DNA of 64,000 nt from Alcanivorax borkumensis SK2. GTDB taxonomy: Bacteria; Pseudomonadota; Gammaproteobacteria; Pseudomonadales; Alcanivoracaceae. Below the pieces are notes generated by a model. That model saw nothing but the letters and a program-made list of their open reading frames with translations, ran no database searches and was not told the DNA's origin. Shown here one piece after another: positions 43,087 through 51,711 of this stretch. Where the stretch lies: NCBI RefSeq assembly GCF_000009365.1, contig NC_008260.1, positions 2,327,001-2,391,000 on the forward strand, read 5' to 3'. Both the position numbers and the translations under genes were made by a program. Each line of letters starts with the position of its first letter. Position 1 is the first letter of the stretch.

Positions 43087-45349
43087 AACACCTTATCCCA
43101 ATCCCTTCGAGCTTATCCGCTATGTGTTGCGCTGCCTTGACCTAAAGCAGTCCAACAAGCGCCTTGATGATCTGGCAGGGAAATCAATCTATGACCCTAG
43201 AGAGCTAACGAGAGAGCTGGAGCAGAGTGCTCCCTCGACCCTGGAAAAATATATGGGTCCAGTCGCTTCCGATAAAATATCAACAAGCCTCAGCACATTT
43301 ATTGATCATTATTTGCGCGACATTGTGGGTAAGACTGCCGCTGACGGAGTAAGCAGAGCCGATGTATTGGGCTTATTAATTAGAAGCTGCATCAAGGAGC
43401 ACCTTGTTGGCTTTGTAACAAAGCTAAATCAAGAGCTTAAAGCCCCTCACCCAAGCTTCTGGTTCTCACCAGGGGCGAATACTGTTGGTGCAACCTTTGC
43501 CTGGCTAGAAGAGCATCAACCCGGCATGACTGCTTATCTGGCCTCACTGAGCAAAGAGAACAGAGACAGAATTTCCTCATGGAGAAATGGCAAAGAACTG
43601 CCATCAGCTCAGTCTATCCAGTTGCTATTCTCCACAAGCAACCCATCAAAAACCTGTGAGATAACCAGAAACAGGAATTTCGCCAAGTCATTACTCTTTA
43701 TGGCAAGGGCCGTCGATTTCATCAAAAGGCATGACCAGGGTAAAAGATTGATTGATGAGGCTCGTCTTTCAATCTGGAATGCAGAAAATGGGATTCATTT
43801 CGGCAACGCAATCGAGAGGATTCAGGCCCGATTATGGCTTACAGTAAAAAATAAGGATCAGCATGTTGGAAAATTACAACGCGACTTAATGCGAGGAACT
43901 GAAAAGTCCGATAGTGAGGGGCACCAAGAAACCATCAGACAAGTCAGAAAAATAATTCAATATTCAAGCAGCCTTAAATCTGCTCAGTACTGGATAGATT
44001 GGTACGATGCTAGGTGGCATGTTTTCTCCGGAGAATTGGAAGAAGCAAACCGGTTATATAAAGAATCGTTCGAGAAGGCCTCTTTTGTAGCAGGAGAAAA
44101 CCTTAGAGACATCATAAGAGAGGCACTTGTCGTAGCCGCCAATCAATCCAAATCCGACATCGTCTTTCTTAAACAACTAAAATGGTCTCTTGTTAACTTT
44201 GGATATGACATCCCCTCGGCATCAGTATCCAAGCCGTCGAACACGGTTTCAGACACTATTGAAAGATGGGAAATTGAGCAGTGGAGAAGCGCATTCTTCA
44301 AAGTTTTCCCCAAAGAAGGCCTTTATCCTGGCACTGATTTTGGTTTCAAGGTCGACTCTACAGGCCCTCTAATTTTTACCGATCCTGGAAATATCAAGCC
44401 GGATTACCGGTATCCACGCAGAAAAATCAAGATTGGGGACACATGGAAGCGTTCCATGCCACAGATTGTCTGGTTTGCTATTAATGAAAATATTGAAGCT
44501 TGCAGGCAACTCTTAGAGAAAGGTGCTGACATTAACGTTCAATCTGAAGTCGGCGACACCCCTATCCTTATTGCTTTAGAGGCACTTAACTTAACAGAAG
44601 TTCCGTATCGATCTCTTAATGATGAACTTTATCAGCTTATATCAATGGAAAGGCATAATGGAGCAACCATCAACACGCGAACTGAAAAGAAGCGCTTGCT
44701 ACCGATAATCTCGGCGGTACAAACAGGTCGATTTGAGATTGTAGAAAAGATTCTCTCCATGGGGGCAAATCCTAATGGACGAGGCAAAACTGATGAGCAA
44801 ACCTCACTCACGGTTTGTTTGAAGCTCATTGGTATCCTTAAAAACCCAGAATTAAGCAAGAACGAACAACTTAGTATCCCAATCACACCCGAGACTCTTG
44901 ACTCAATTCGTCGTTACTCTCAAGGCGCTTTCGGTTTTACTCTCGAGGACCAGATGAAAAATCTGGAACAGATGGAATCCTCAGCACTTTATCAACAGAT
45001 CTGGGAGCGTTATCTCGACTTAATGTACCAACGCATTTGCGAAAATATGAACCTTGCAGAAATGAGGAGGGTAGCGTCTCTTCTGATCAAAGCTGGAGCC
45101 GACGCCAACGCCGAGCACAGCAGCCCAATCAAAGGCTATACACCATTGATGCTTGCAGCCGAACTCGACGAAGTTGATCTTTTTGAAATCATGCTTGTCC
45201 ATGGGGGTGATACGGCAAAGACCTATGTTGACCCGAAATCAGGCAGAGATGTATCCATCAATGAAATTGCAAATTACTTTGATTCACGAGACATCCTGTT
45301 GCTGATGAGCCGACTAGCTCCAGCCCTCAATGACAAAGGCAAAATGTAA
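43076..45349 (+). CDS. Large ankyrin-repeat protein of unknown function
   Basis: A 757-residue protein, no signal peptide. The N-terminal 480 residues are helical and unassigned, with a possible HTH-like piece (DRISSWRNGKELPSAQSIQL) and a TPR-like pair (YWIDWYDARWHVFSGELEEA). Ankyrin-type repeats follow: IVWFAINENIEACRQLLEKG, IISAVQTGRFEIVEKILSMG and PLMLAAELDEVDLFEIMLVH. It overlaps the HicA-like gene by 11 bp. Low G+C relative to the chromosome suggests transfer. A defence or addiction role is possible but only guessed from context. Confidence 0.75.
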   Translation: MLAETPYPNPFELIRYVLRCLDLKQSNKRLDDLAGKSIYDPRELTRELEQSAPSTLEKYMGPVASDKISTSLSTFIDHYLRDIVGKTAADGVSRADVLGLLIRSCIKEHLVGFVTKLNQELKAPHPSFWFSPGANTVGATFAWLEEHQPGMTAYLASLSKENRDRISSWRNGKELPSAQSIQLLFSTSNPSKTCEITRNRNFAKSLLFMARAVDFIKRHDQGKRLIDEARLSIWNAENGIHFGNAIERIQARLWLTVKNKDQHVGKLQRDLMRGTEKSDSEGHQETIRQVRKIIQYSSSLKSAQYWIDWYDARWHVFSGELEEANRLYKESFEKASFVAGENLRDIIREALVVAANQSKSDIVFLKQLKWSLVNFGYDIPSASVSKPSNTVSDTIERWEIEQWRSAFFKVFPKEGLYPGTDFGFKVDSTGPLIFTDPGNIKPDYRYPRRKIKIGDTWKRSMPQIVWFAINENIEACRQLLEKGADINVQSEVGDTPILIALEALNLTEVPYRSLNDELYQLISMERHNGATINTRTEKKRLLPIISAVQTGRFEIVEKILSMGANPNGRGKTDEQTSLTVCLKLIGILKNPELSKNEQLSIPITPETLDSIRRYSQGAFGFTLEDQMKNLEQMESSALYQQIWERYLDLMYQRICENMNLAEMRRVASLLIKAGADANAEHSSPIKGYTPLMLAAELDEVDLFEIMLVHGGDTAKTYVDPKSGRDVSINEIANYFDSRDILLLMSRLAPALNDKGKM

Positions 45350-45365
45350 GTAACCACAAACCATA

Positions 45366-45417
45366 TTGGCCGGATAGATCATAGTCTGGACAAACTATGC
45401 CATCAAAATCCGGCCAA
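45366..45417 (+). terminator. Nested hairpin after the ankyrin gene
   Basis: TTGGCCGGAT (45366-45375) pairs perfectly with ATCCGGCCAA (45408-45417), enclosing CATAGT/ACTATG (about 45380-45399). It starts 17 bp after the ankyrin stop. No T-tract follows, so it may instead be a recombination or regulatory site. Confidence 0.45.
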
Positions 45418-45436
45418 CTTATGGTTACACGAACAT

Positions 45437-45543
45437 ATTTTTTCCTTTTAAATCAGGAGGATAATAAAGCTGTGACGCCCCCCCTTCAGCCATTTAGCCT
45501 GGCACCAATCAATTTCTCTCAAAGGTACAATTTCGGTACAGTG
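45437..45543 (+). repeat. Relic of a mobile-element left end (int-upstream region)
   Basis: This segment resembles 25307-25417, the stretch between attL and the integrase. The last 39 bp (45505-45543 against 25379-25417) match at 33 positions without gaps, including the paired GGTACA site (45524-45540). Farther upstream the ATTTTTTC...AATCA block also aligns with a 4-bp length difference. No integrase or att core follows, so it looks like a decayed end of a related element. Confidence 0.6.
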
Positions 45544-45665
45544 TGAGCACCTTACCAAAATAAGGCTGGGCCGGGCCGGTTAGCCATCCCGCTGGCATCA
45601 TCTAGTCGATGATGTACAGCTGAAGAAGTGCTTCTCGGCTGCCAGCAATTATCACTTCCCCTAAA

Positions 45666-47195
45666 TTATTGCTGAGCTGCGTAAATCGCCAACCCCGAGA
45701 CAACATCAAGGGTAGACTCTGAGCTCTGAACATCCTTGTCTGGAAAAACCCTTTCGACCAGTTCCTTGACGCCTTTTGCACGGCTCATACCGCCCGTAAG
45801 AGACACCATATCGAAGTCTTCATCAGAAAACTCCTGCAGCAGAACCTTGAGCTTCTCTAGATATCGAGCCATCGCATCAGCATAGATAGCGCCATCAATA
45901 TCGACCCCACGCTCTTCACCGATAAAGTCGATCACCTTTCGGCTGCGACTTTCCTGCCGCCCCAGCTCAATCTTGCTCTCTTCGGCCAACCTGTTTAATC
46001 GAATGGTATTACCGGATTTTTTGAGGTGATTCAGGCGCTCCCTGAATGGCTCCGGCACTAGGCGAAGATCCGCCTCAATAAATTTTTTCTGGTATTCGAT
46101 ATGCTGAACGTTAGCGGCATAGGCGAAATAGGAGTTCAACGCAGGGATGCCCCTCACCTCCTGGCCCTTTCCAAAGAAGGGCATATACCCCTTCTTGTTG
46201 AGCTCACGATCTACGTCATTCCCCCCTAGCAGATAGCCCTGCTGCCGATGAGGAATTGGAGCGGGCTCAGCACCGCCAAGGGTCACTAACGACAAATCCG
46301 CCGTACCACCGCCTAGATCAACCACCAGAACCTTACGAGGAGTATCTTGAGAAACGTGGAATTGGTAGGACGCAGCACTAGGCTCATACATGAAAGAAAC
46401 ATTGGACATGCCGGCAAGCTCAGCTGCATGGGTAATAATCGAAATAGCCCGATCATTTTCCACATCACTCTGCTTTTTCCCGAAGTTAACGGGACGCCCG
46501 ATAACAACCCCTGTTACTTGCTCTCCCTGAAATTGCTCTTCTACGGCACCAACAACCTTCCTGAACAAGCTGCCAATCGCCCTTTCCAGAGGTGCCGAGA
46601 GCCTGGAAGACAAATCATGAGCAAGAAAAGCCTTAGGGTTGTAGAGCAAAAGTCCCTTGCGATCATTATTCAGGTAGGCATCAACTGCCTCATTGCCAAA
46701 CAACGCGCCTTCAAGCTGGCTTTCCTCCAGATTCCCAAGAACGCGGTCTTTACCTGCTTCTGATTCAAGCCATTGTCTGCGGGCTGTTTCAATTGCCTGC
46801 TTATCCTTATCTGCTCGCGTCGTTTCTACAGGCTCAGGAATACGGATAATTGCGTCGCTCAACATCCTTTGATACTTCGCAGACAGCTGTCTATCCGCGT
46901 TATAACCAGCAGGATCATTCCTGGCTTGGCTAGTAACCCTGACTCTTTCTTCTCTCACCCTGTCACTGTAATTTTCTTTGGCCTCCGTCTCTGAGCGAAT
47001 TAGGGCTGAACGAATAGAGGCTATTTCGGTTTGGTGATCATCAGCATTAAAAAAATCTGCACTTGGTGCATAAGGAGGAAAGTAGATTGCTGTACGAAAT
47101 TGCGGCTCACCATCAAACATGATTCGGTGAATCTCACCATCCCGATAGACTGCCAATGCTGAAAAGCTGGTACCAAAGTCAAAACCGATCTTCAT
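45666..47195 (-). CDS. Hsp70-like ATPase without substrate-binding domain (YegD-like)
   Basis: A 509-residue actin/Hsp70-fold ATPase with phosphate loops KIGFDFGTSFSALAVY and VVDLGGGTADLSLV and the adenosine motif LTGGMSRAKGV. It stops after the nucleotide-binding domain and has no DnaK-type peptide-binding domain, like YegD. A charged helical insert (about residues 60-150) is characteristic of this subgroup. It follows the GIY-YIG gene by 9 bp, so the two form an operon. Function unknown. Confidence 0.85.
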   Translation of the reverse strand: MKIGFDFGTSFSALAVYRDGEIHRIMFDGEPQFRTAIYFPPYAPSADFFNADDHQTEIASIRSALIRSETEAKENYSDRVREERVRVTSQARNDPAGYNADRQLSAKYQRMLSDAIIRIPEPVETTRADKDKQAIETARRQWLESEAGKDRVLGNLEESQLEGALFGNEAVDAYLNNDRKGLLLYNPKAFLAHDLSSRLSAPLERAIGSLFRKVVGAVEEQFQGEQVTGVVIGRPVNFGKKQSDVENDRAISIITHAAELAGMSNVSFMYEPSAASYQFHVSQDTPRKVLVVDLGGGTADLSLVTLGGAEPAPIPHRQQGYLLGGNDVDRELNKKGYMPFFGKGQEVRGIPALNSYFAYAANVQHIEYQKKFIEADLRLVPEPFRERLNHLKKSGNTIRLNRLAEESKIELGRQESRSRKVIDFIGEERGVDIDGAIYADAMARYLEKLKVLLQEFSDEDFDMVSLTGGMSRAKGVKELVERVFPDKDVQSSESTLDVVSGLAIYAAQQ

Positions 47196-47204
47196 TGTTA
47201 TTCC

Positions 47205-48134
47205 TTAATCCAAACCCTGCCCTGTACTAGCCGACACTTGCTCATCCTGCCAATCTCCATAGGTCTTGCCAGTTCCTTCCACGGCCCACTGGGTGCGCCC
47301 GTTAGCGCTACGGCCGGAGATGACGGCAGCAGCGCCGCTGGGGCTGGAGAATGCCTGGTCAGCGGTAAAAGTGGTGAGGCCGCTATCGGTGGGGATCAGG
47401 ATTCTGTCTTCCAGCAACTGATTGAACAGGGTCTTATAGCCGCGATCGGTACCCACCCACTCTTCGCGGGCCAGAGAGCCCTGCAGCACAAAAAATTCGC
47501 CATCCACTTCCTGGCCACGAGCCTTGATATTGTGTTTAGGCAGTTCCAGCACAAAATAAGGAGATTCCTGCGGTTCTGCTGGTTGTGTCTTGGGCTGGCT
47601 GGCAGGGCGTGTGCTGTCGCGGAGGAAGTCGAACCCCAGCACCGGCAGCACGGTGCGGATCTGTTCCAGAAAGAAGGCCATGTCGGCCAGGTCCGCTTCC
47701 GGCAGATTGATATAGTCGTGGGCGGTACCGTTGACCAAGGTGCAGCGCGCCACGTCGCGAGCATTTTGGATCAGCAGGCTCTCCAGGTGTTTAACATGGG
47801 CCTTGGTCAGGTTTTGGTCTTTGCTGGTAACCAAGCAGACTTTTTCCCAAAAATCCTTACCGCCTTGCCCCTCCGGTCTATTGTGCTGCTTGAGGCGCTT
47901 ACCCACATCGTCGGATTCGCCGATATAAACTAACGAGCGAAAGCTGTTATCCGGGTCTGGCCCCACCAAAAAATAGATGCCCGTGCGCCCCACTTCCGGG
48001 CGCGGCACCAGTTCGCTAAGTTTGGAGCGTGGACCGGTAAGCACATGGCCGGTCCAGTTCATAATCTCGGCAGAAAGTAGGCCATTGGGCGCACCGTCTA
48101 CCAGAAACAGTCGAATGCTACGGCCTTGTGTCAT
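47205..48134 (-). CDS. GIY-YIG nuclease-fold protein with DUF4357-like C-terminus
   Basis: A 309-residue protein. A GIY-YIG domain is at about residues 48-130 (TGIYFLVGPDP, LVYIGESDDVGKRLKQH, then a Glu in HLESLLIQNA), keeping the catalytic Tyr, Arg and Glu. The C-terminus (SGAAAVISGRSANGRTQWAV) has the Gly/Arg-rich end of DUF4357. It is the first gene of a pair with an Hsp70-like ATPase. Nuclease activity is likely, target unknown. Confidence 0.8.
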   Translation of the reverse strand: MTQGRSIRLFLVDGAPNGLLSAEIMNWTGHVLTGPRSKLSELVPRPEVGRTGIYFLVGPDPDNSFRSLVYIGESDDVGKRLKQHNRPEGQGGKDFWEKVCLVTSKDQNLTKAHVKHLESLLIQNARDVARCTLVNGTAHDYINLPEADLADMAFFLEQIRTVLPVLGFDFLRDSTRPASQPKTQPAEPQESPYFVLELPKHNIKARGQEVDGEFFVLQGSLAREEWVGTDRGYKTLFNQLLEDRILIPTDSGLTTFTADQAFSSPSGAAAVISGRSANGRTQWAVEGTGKTYGDWQDEQVSASTGQGLD

Positions 48135-48630
48135 GGGATATCCTTTTCCATTATCGATTTTTCTTATATTGAGGCGGTACTTAAGCCCCTCTGCTGGCCG
48201 AGGGAAAACCTAAATCACTGTCCGGTAGTTAGTTAACCACGACACATAAGCCTGAGGCTTGAGCCGTTAAAGACCAGATGCTTTAGGATTTTTTAGGCGG
48301 CGAATTAGTGGGTCTCCCAACAATTTAGGCTGGCCTTAAATACCTATCGAAGGATACCTATCAAGAAACTGATGCCAAACCACCTGGATATCCTCCCCCC
48401 TCGTCACGAACCACATCGCCCCCAGCGTTAGGGCAAAACCGCGCTCGTCGAACAAACCGCCCCGGGCTCTGGGCCATCTTCAATAATAGGTGGGGGTATG
48501 TGAGAGCAAATTGCTGTAGGCAATGCACGTCACCCAGGAGGTAAAGCCCCCTGAGGTCGCGCCAGTGGAAGGACGCAAGCCTTCGCCGGCAACACCGCGT
48601 TCCACAGCGCACCATTTTTCAGCCTGGTAA
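48135..48630. other. Intergenic region at the accessory/chromosome boundary
   Basis: About 495 bp between the GIY-YIG gene and dbpA. It holds a small dyad (AAGCCTGAGGCTT near 48249) and an 84-codon minus-strand frame (48361-48615) with odd Cys/Arg-rich composition that looks non-coding. No att repeat was found here. Nothing convincing. Confidence 0.45.
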
Positions 48631-50037
48631 TTAAAGCTTTTTCACCCGCCGGTTTTTTCCTTTGATTTTGCCTTTCAGTAATCGTTCGAGAGCCAAGTCC
48701 GCACTCTCACGATCGATAGCCACATAGGCCTGATAATCCGTGACGGTAATTTTTCCCACCTGATTACCCGCAATGCCAGCATCACCGGTAAGCGCACCGA
48801 GGATATCACCGGGGCGCAGCTTGTCTTTGCGGCCTGCACCGATACATAAGGTGATGGTAGGCGGCTGCATTGGCTCCCCCTCTCGAGGCTTAAGGCTATT
48901 GAGCGGATGCCAATTCAAAGGCGCGCCCTGCAACTGTTCAATAGCTATAGCGCGCCGGGATTCACGGGGGGCTACCAGATTAATAGCCAGCCCTTTTTCG
49001 CCGGCACGGCCGGTGCGGCCAACACGATGGATATGGGTTTGCGGCTCGTGGGACAACTCCGCATTGATGACCATATCCAGGTTATCAATATCCAGCCCCC
49101 GGGCCGCCACATCCGTGGCCACCAGCACCGATAAGCTGCGGTTGGCAAACAACGTGAGCACCTCATCGCGCTCACGCTGCTCCAGGTCACTGTTGAGCAC
49201 CATGGCTGACAGCCCCTGACGACAAAGCTGATTCACTACATCCTGGCATTGCTGCTTGGTCACACAGAACACCACGCAGGATACTGGACGGAAACAGGCA
49301 ATGGCGCTGGCCACTGCCTCTTCGCGCTGGAACGGCTCCACTTCATAATAGCGCTGCTCGATCTGGCTATTATCGTGCAGGGTTTCCACTTCTACATGCT
49401 GGGGATTACTCATGAAAGTTTCTGCCAGCTGCTTGATTCCCGGCGGGTAGGTGGCGGAAAACAGCAGGGTTTGACGGCGTGGCGGCGTCTGCCGAATCAC
49501 CTCCGCAATGCTGTCGTAAAAGCCCATATCGAGCATGCGATCGGCTTCATCCAATACCAGCGTATTCAGCCCGTCCAAGCTCAGCGTCCCCTTACTCAAG
49601 TGTTTTAGAACGCGCCCCGGTGTGCCAACCACAATCTGCGCACCGTGCTCCAGTGAGCCGATCTGCGGGCCGATGGGTTGCCCACCACACAGGGTGAGTA
49701 CTTTGATATTGCCGGGACCACGGGCCAACCGGCGAATTTCCACGGCCACTTGATCTGCCAACTCCCGGGTTGGGCACAGCACCAACGCCTGGCAACCGTA
49801 ATAGCGCGGGTTCAAAGGGTGCAGCAAACCAAGCCCAAAGGCTGCCGTCTTGCCGCTACCGGTACTGGCCTGGGCAATCACATCGTGCCCTTTAAGCAAT
49901 AACGGCAGGCTTTGCGCTTGTACGGGAGTCATGGTGACGTAGCCCAGCGCGTCCAGGTTAGCGAGCATTTCTGGGGTCAACGGCAGGGAGGCAAAAGAAG
50001 AATCGGTCACGGAGGTAGCCTGTGGCAAAGGTGGCAA
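48631..50037 (-). CDS. dbpA: ATP-dependent RNA helicase DbpA
   Basis: A 468-residue DEAD-box helicase for 50S assembly. It has a Q motif, ASTGSGKTAAF, PTRELA, TPGRVL, VLDEADRMLDMGF, SAT, RGLDID and HRVGRTGRAG, followed by the C-terminal DbpA RNA-binding domain (ITLCIGAGRKDKLRPGDILG) that recognises hairpin 92 of 23S rRNA. A normal chromosomal gene, marking the return from accessory DNA. Confidence 0.95.
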   Translation of the reverse strand: MPPLPQATSVTDSSFASLPLTPEMLANLDALGYVTMTPVQAQSLPLLLKGHDVIAQASTGSGKTAAFGLGLLHPLNPRYYGCQALVLCPTRELADQVAVEIRRLARGPGNIKVLTLCGGQPIGPQIGSLEHGAQIVVGTPGRVLKHLSKGTLSLDGLNTLVLDEADRMLDMGFYDSIAEVIRQTPPRRQTLLFSATYPPGIKQLAETFMSNPQHVEVETLHDNSQIEQRYYEVEPFQREEAVASAIACFRPVSCVVFCVTKQQCQDVVNQLCRQGLSAMVLNSDLEQRERDEVLTLFANRSLSVLVATDVAARGLDIDNLDMVINAELSHEPQTHIHRVGRTGRAGEKGLAINLVAPRESRRAIAIEQLQGAPLNWHPLNSLKPREGEPMQPPTITLCIGAGRKDKLRPGDILGALTGDAGIAGNQVGKITVTDYQAYVAIDRESADLALERLLKGKIKGKNRRVKKL

Positions 50038-50164
50038 GAAAAAACAGCAAGATACAGAGCAAGCAGTGTGGCCAGTGTAACAGTTGTGGCATTCTAATGA
50101 GGATCAAATTCCTCGCTGCCGGGCAGCTCTGATATAGTACCGGCAACCGGGAAAGCTGCTAATC

Positions 50165-50857
50165 ATGTCATTATTCCATCGCCCTTCATGCCTAACTCAC
50201 CTTCATCGCGAAGAGCTCGCCACCGGGCTGGTGCGCGTGGGCTGCCACTACGCTCCTGAACGACTTTGCGACGATAGTTTTGCTCAGGCAGACATTCCCT
50301 TGCCCCCGTCTCTGAGCACCGCCGTGGCGAAACGCCGAAGCGAGTATCTGGCTGGGCGTTGGTGCGCACGTGAAGCGCTGGCGATGCTTGGCGTGAGCGG
50401 CATTCCTGCTCTGGGGGCCGATCGAGCCCCGCAATGGCCCGAAGGCACCCTGGGCAGCATTACCCATAGCCAGGGTATCGCTGAAGTCATGGTCGCTGAC
50501 GCGCGCCATTGGCTAACCGTGGGGCTGGACACGGAGCAATGGCTCAGCGCAGAACGAGCGGCACGACTATGCCGCGAACTGCTGACCCATGAAGAACGGG
50601 AACAATTAGAAGGGTTATCGGACATTCAGCGTGCCAACCGCATCACCTTAATTTTTTCTGCTAAAGAAAGTTTATTCAAGGCACTCTACCCGATTACCGG
50701 CAAGCGGTTTTATTTTCACGACGCAACGCGCCGGGACTCCCGTTCACTAACGCTACTGAAAACCTTATCCGCGGATTGGAAGGCCGGCACCACCATTCCG
50801 TTTCGTTGGCGCGAACGCCAACAAGGTGTTTTGAGCTGGATCGCCCTGCCCCGCTAA
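50165..50857 (+). CDS. 4'-phosphopantetheinyl transferase (EntD/Sfp-type)
   Basis: A 230-residue transferase that loads the phosphopantetheine arm on NRPS carrier domains. RRSEYLAGRWCAREAL, SITHSQGIAEVMVA, the metal-binding VGLDTEQWL and FSAKESLFKALYP are the EntD-type motifs. It lies beside siderophore genes, whose carrier proteins are the likely substrates. It converges with the ferric reductase gene. Confidence 0.92.
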   Translation: MSLFHRPSCLTHLHREELATGLVRVGCHYAPERLCDDSFAQADIPLPPSLSTAVAKRRSEYLAGRWCAREALAMLGVSGIPALGADRAPQWPEGTLGSITHSQGIAEVMVADARHWLTVGLDTEQWLSAERAARLCRELLTHEEREQLEGLSDIQRANRITLIFSAKESLFKALYPITGKRFYFHDATRRDSRSLTLLKTLSADWKAGTTIPFRWRERQQGVLSWIALPR

Positions 50858-50870
50858 GACGCCGGTGTTG

Positions 50871-50893
50871 AAAAAACCGCTCAACTCTGAGCG
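50871..50893 (-). terminator. Intrinsic terminator of the fhuF-like operon
   Basis: On the minus strand CGCTCA/TGAGCG stems (50893-50878) are followed by TTTTTT (50876-50871), 87 bp after the ferric reductase stop and 13 bp past the convergent phosphopantetheinyl transferase stop. Confidence 0.7.
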
Positions 50894-50979
50894 TGGCCTA
50901 AGGCATGCAAATCATGTGTCATATGGCGACGGGCAGGAGGTTTACTTTTCTTAGGGACAAAGCACAACAGATGTGCGCT

Positions 50980-51711
50980 TCAGGTCATGCCTTTTCGGCA
51001 CAGCCGTGGGCAGTCTTCACACAACGCGGTATCCGGTAGTCGAAAACGGATACAACAGGTGCGACGCACCGTCAGCAGAGTGCCAGTATTGGCGTTCATC
51101 CTGTCCTGGTAGGCTCCGAAAAAGGGGTTCCTTTCACCGTTTTCAAAAGCAGGCTGAGCAAACAATGCTAGCCCCGGCGACCACAGCATCTCTGGCAGGC
51201 CGGCGCCTTTCAGTTCACCCGTAAACCAGTGAATATAACGGCTAGCATTACTCCACAGCACCCTAGGGGACAACCCCAGCGCCTGCTGCCAAGCCGTAAT
51301 CACCGGCTGCAGATTGTCTCGCATTATTCCCTCAAACCGAGAAAGCGGGTGCTCCGAGGGCACCAGCAGCTGCCCCTCATTGGGCAGCACAAAGGCGCCG
51401 GGCAGCCCTTGCTCATCCAGCTCTATCGCCAGAGCATCCACTGCGAGCGGCAGTGCACGTTGCAGAATCAGGTTAGCGGCCAGCACCGGGGGCAGCAGGC
51501 GCAAGAAATAATACTTACTCCAAATGGATAGCAGCGCCCGCTCATCTTCCCCCTTCAGATCAGGGCGAAATTGATATAGCGACTGTCGTAACCGCCGGGC
51601 ATCAAACAGGTCCGTTAACGGGATGGCCGAATCATTCGGCTCGGCCAACCGCAACAACGAACCATAGGAAGAGAAGCCCCCTTGAAACAAGGGGGCCAGA
51701 GCAGGAATCAT
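50980..51711 (-). CDS. Siderophore ferric reductase (FhuF-like)
   Basis: A 243-residue cytoplasmic protein that releases iron from ferric siderophores by reduction. The C-terminal [2Fe-2S] signature Cys-Cys-x10-Cys-x2-Cys is exact (TCCIRFRLPDTALCEDCP; C219, C220, C231, C234). The start overlaps the monooxygenase stop (TGATG). Hydroxamate siderophores are the known FhuF substrates, in agreement with the neighbouring N-hydroxylase. Confidence 0.9.
   Translation of the reverse strand: MIPALAPLFQGGFSSYGSLLRLAEPNDSAIPLTDLFDARRLRQSLYQFRPDLKGEDERALLSIWSKYYFLRLLPPVLAANLILQRALPLAVDALAIELDEQGLPGAFVLPNEGQLLVPSEHPLSRFEGIMRDNLQPVITAWQQALGLSPRVLWSNASRYIHWFTGELKGAGLPEMLWSPGLALFAQPAFENGERNPFFGAYQDRMNANTGTLLTVRRTCCIRFRLPDTALCEDCPRLCRKGMT

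Noticed and set aside
48361-48615. An 84-codon minus-strand frame
   Set aside because: Cys/Arg-rich, no ribosome site, no family resemblance; probably chance.
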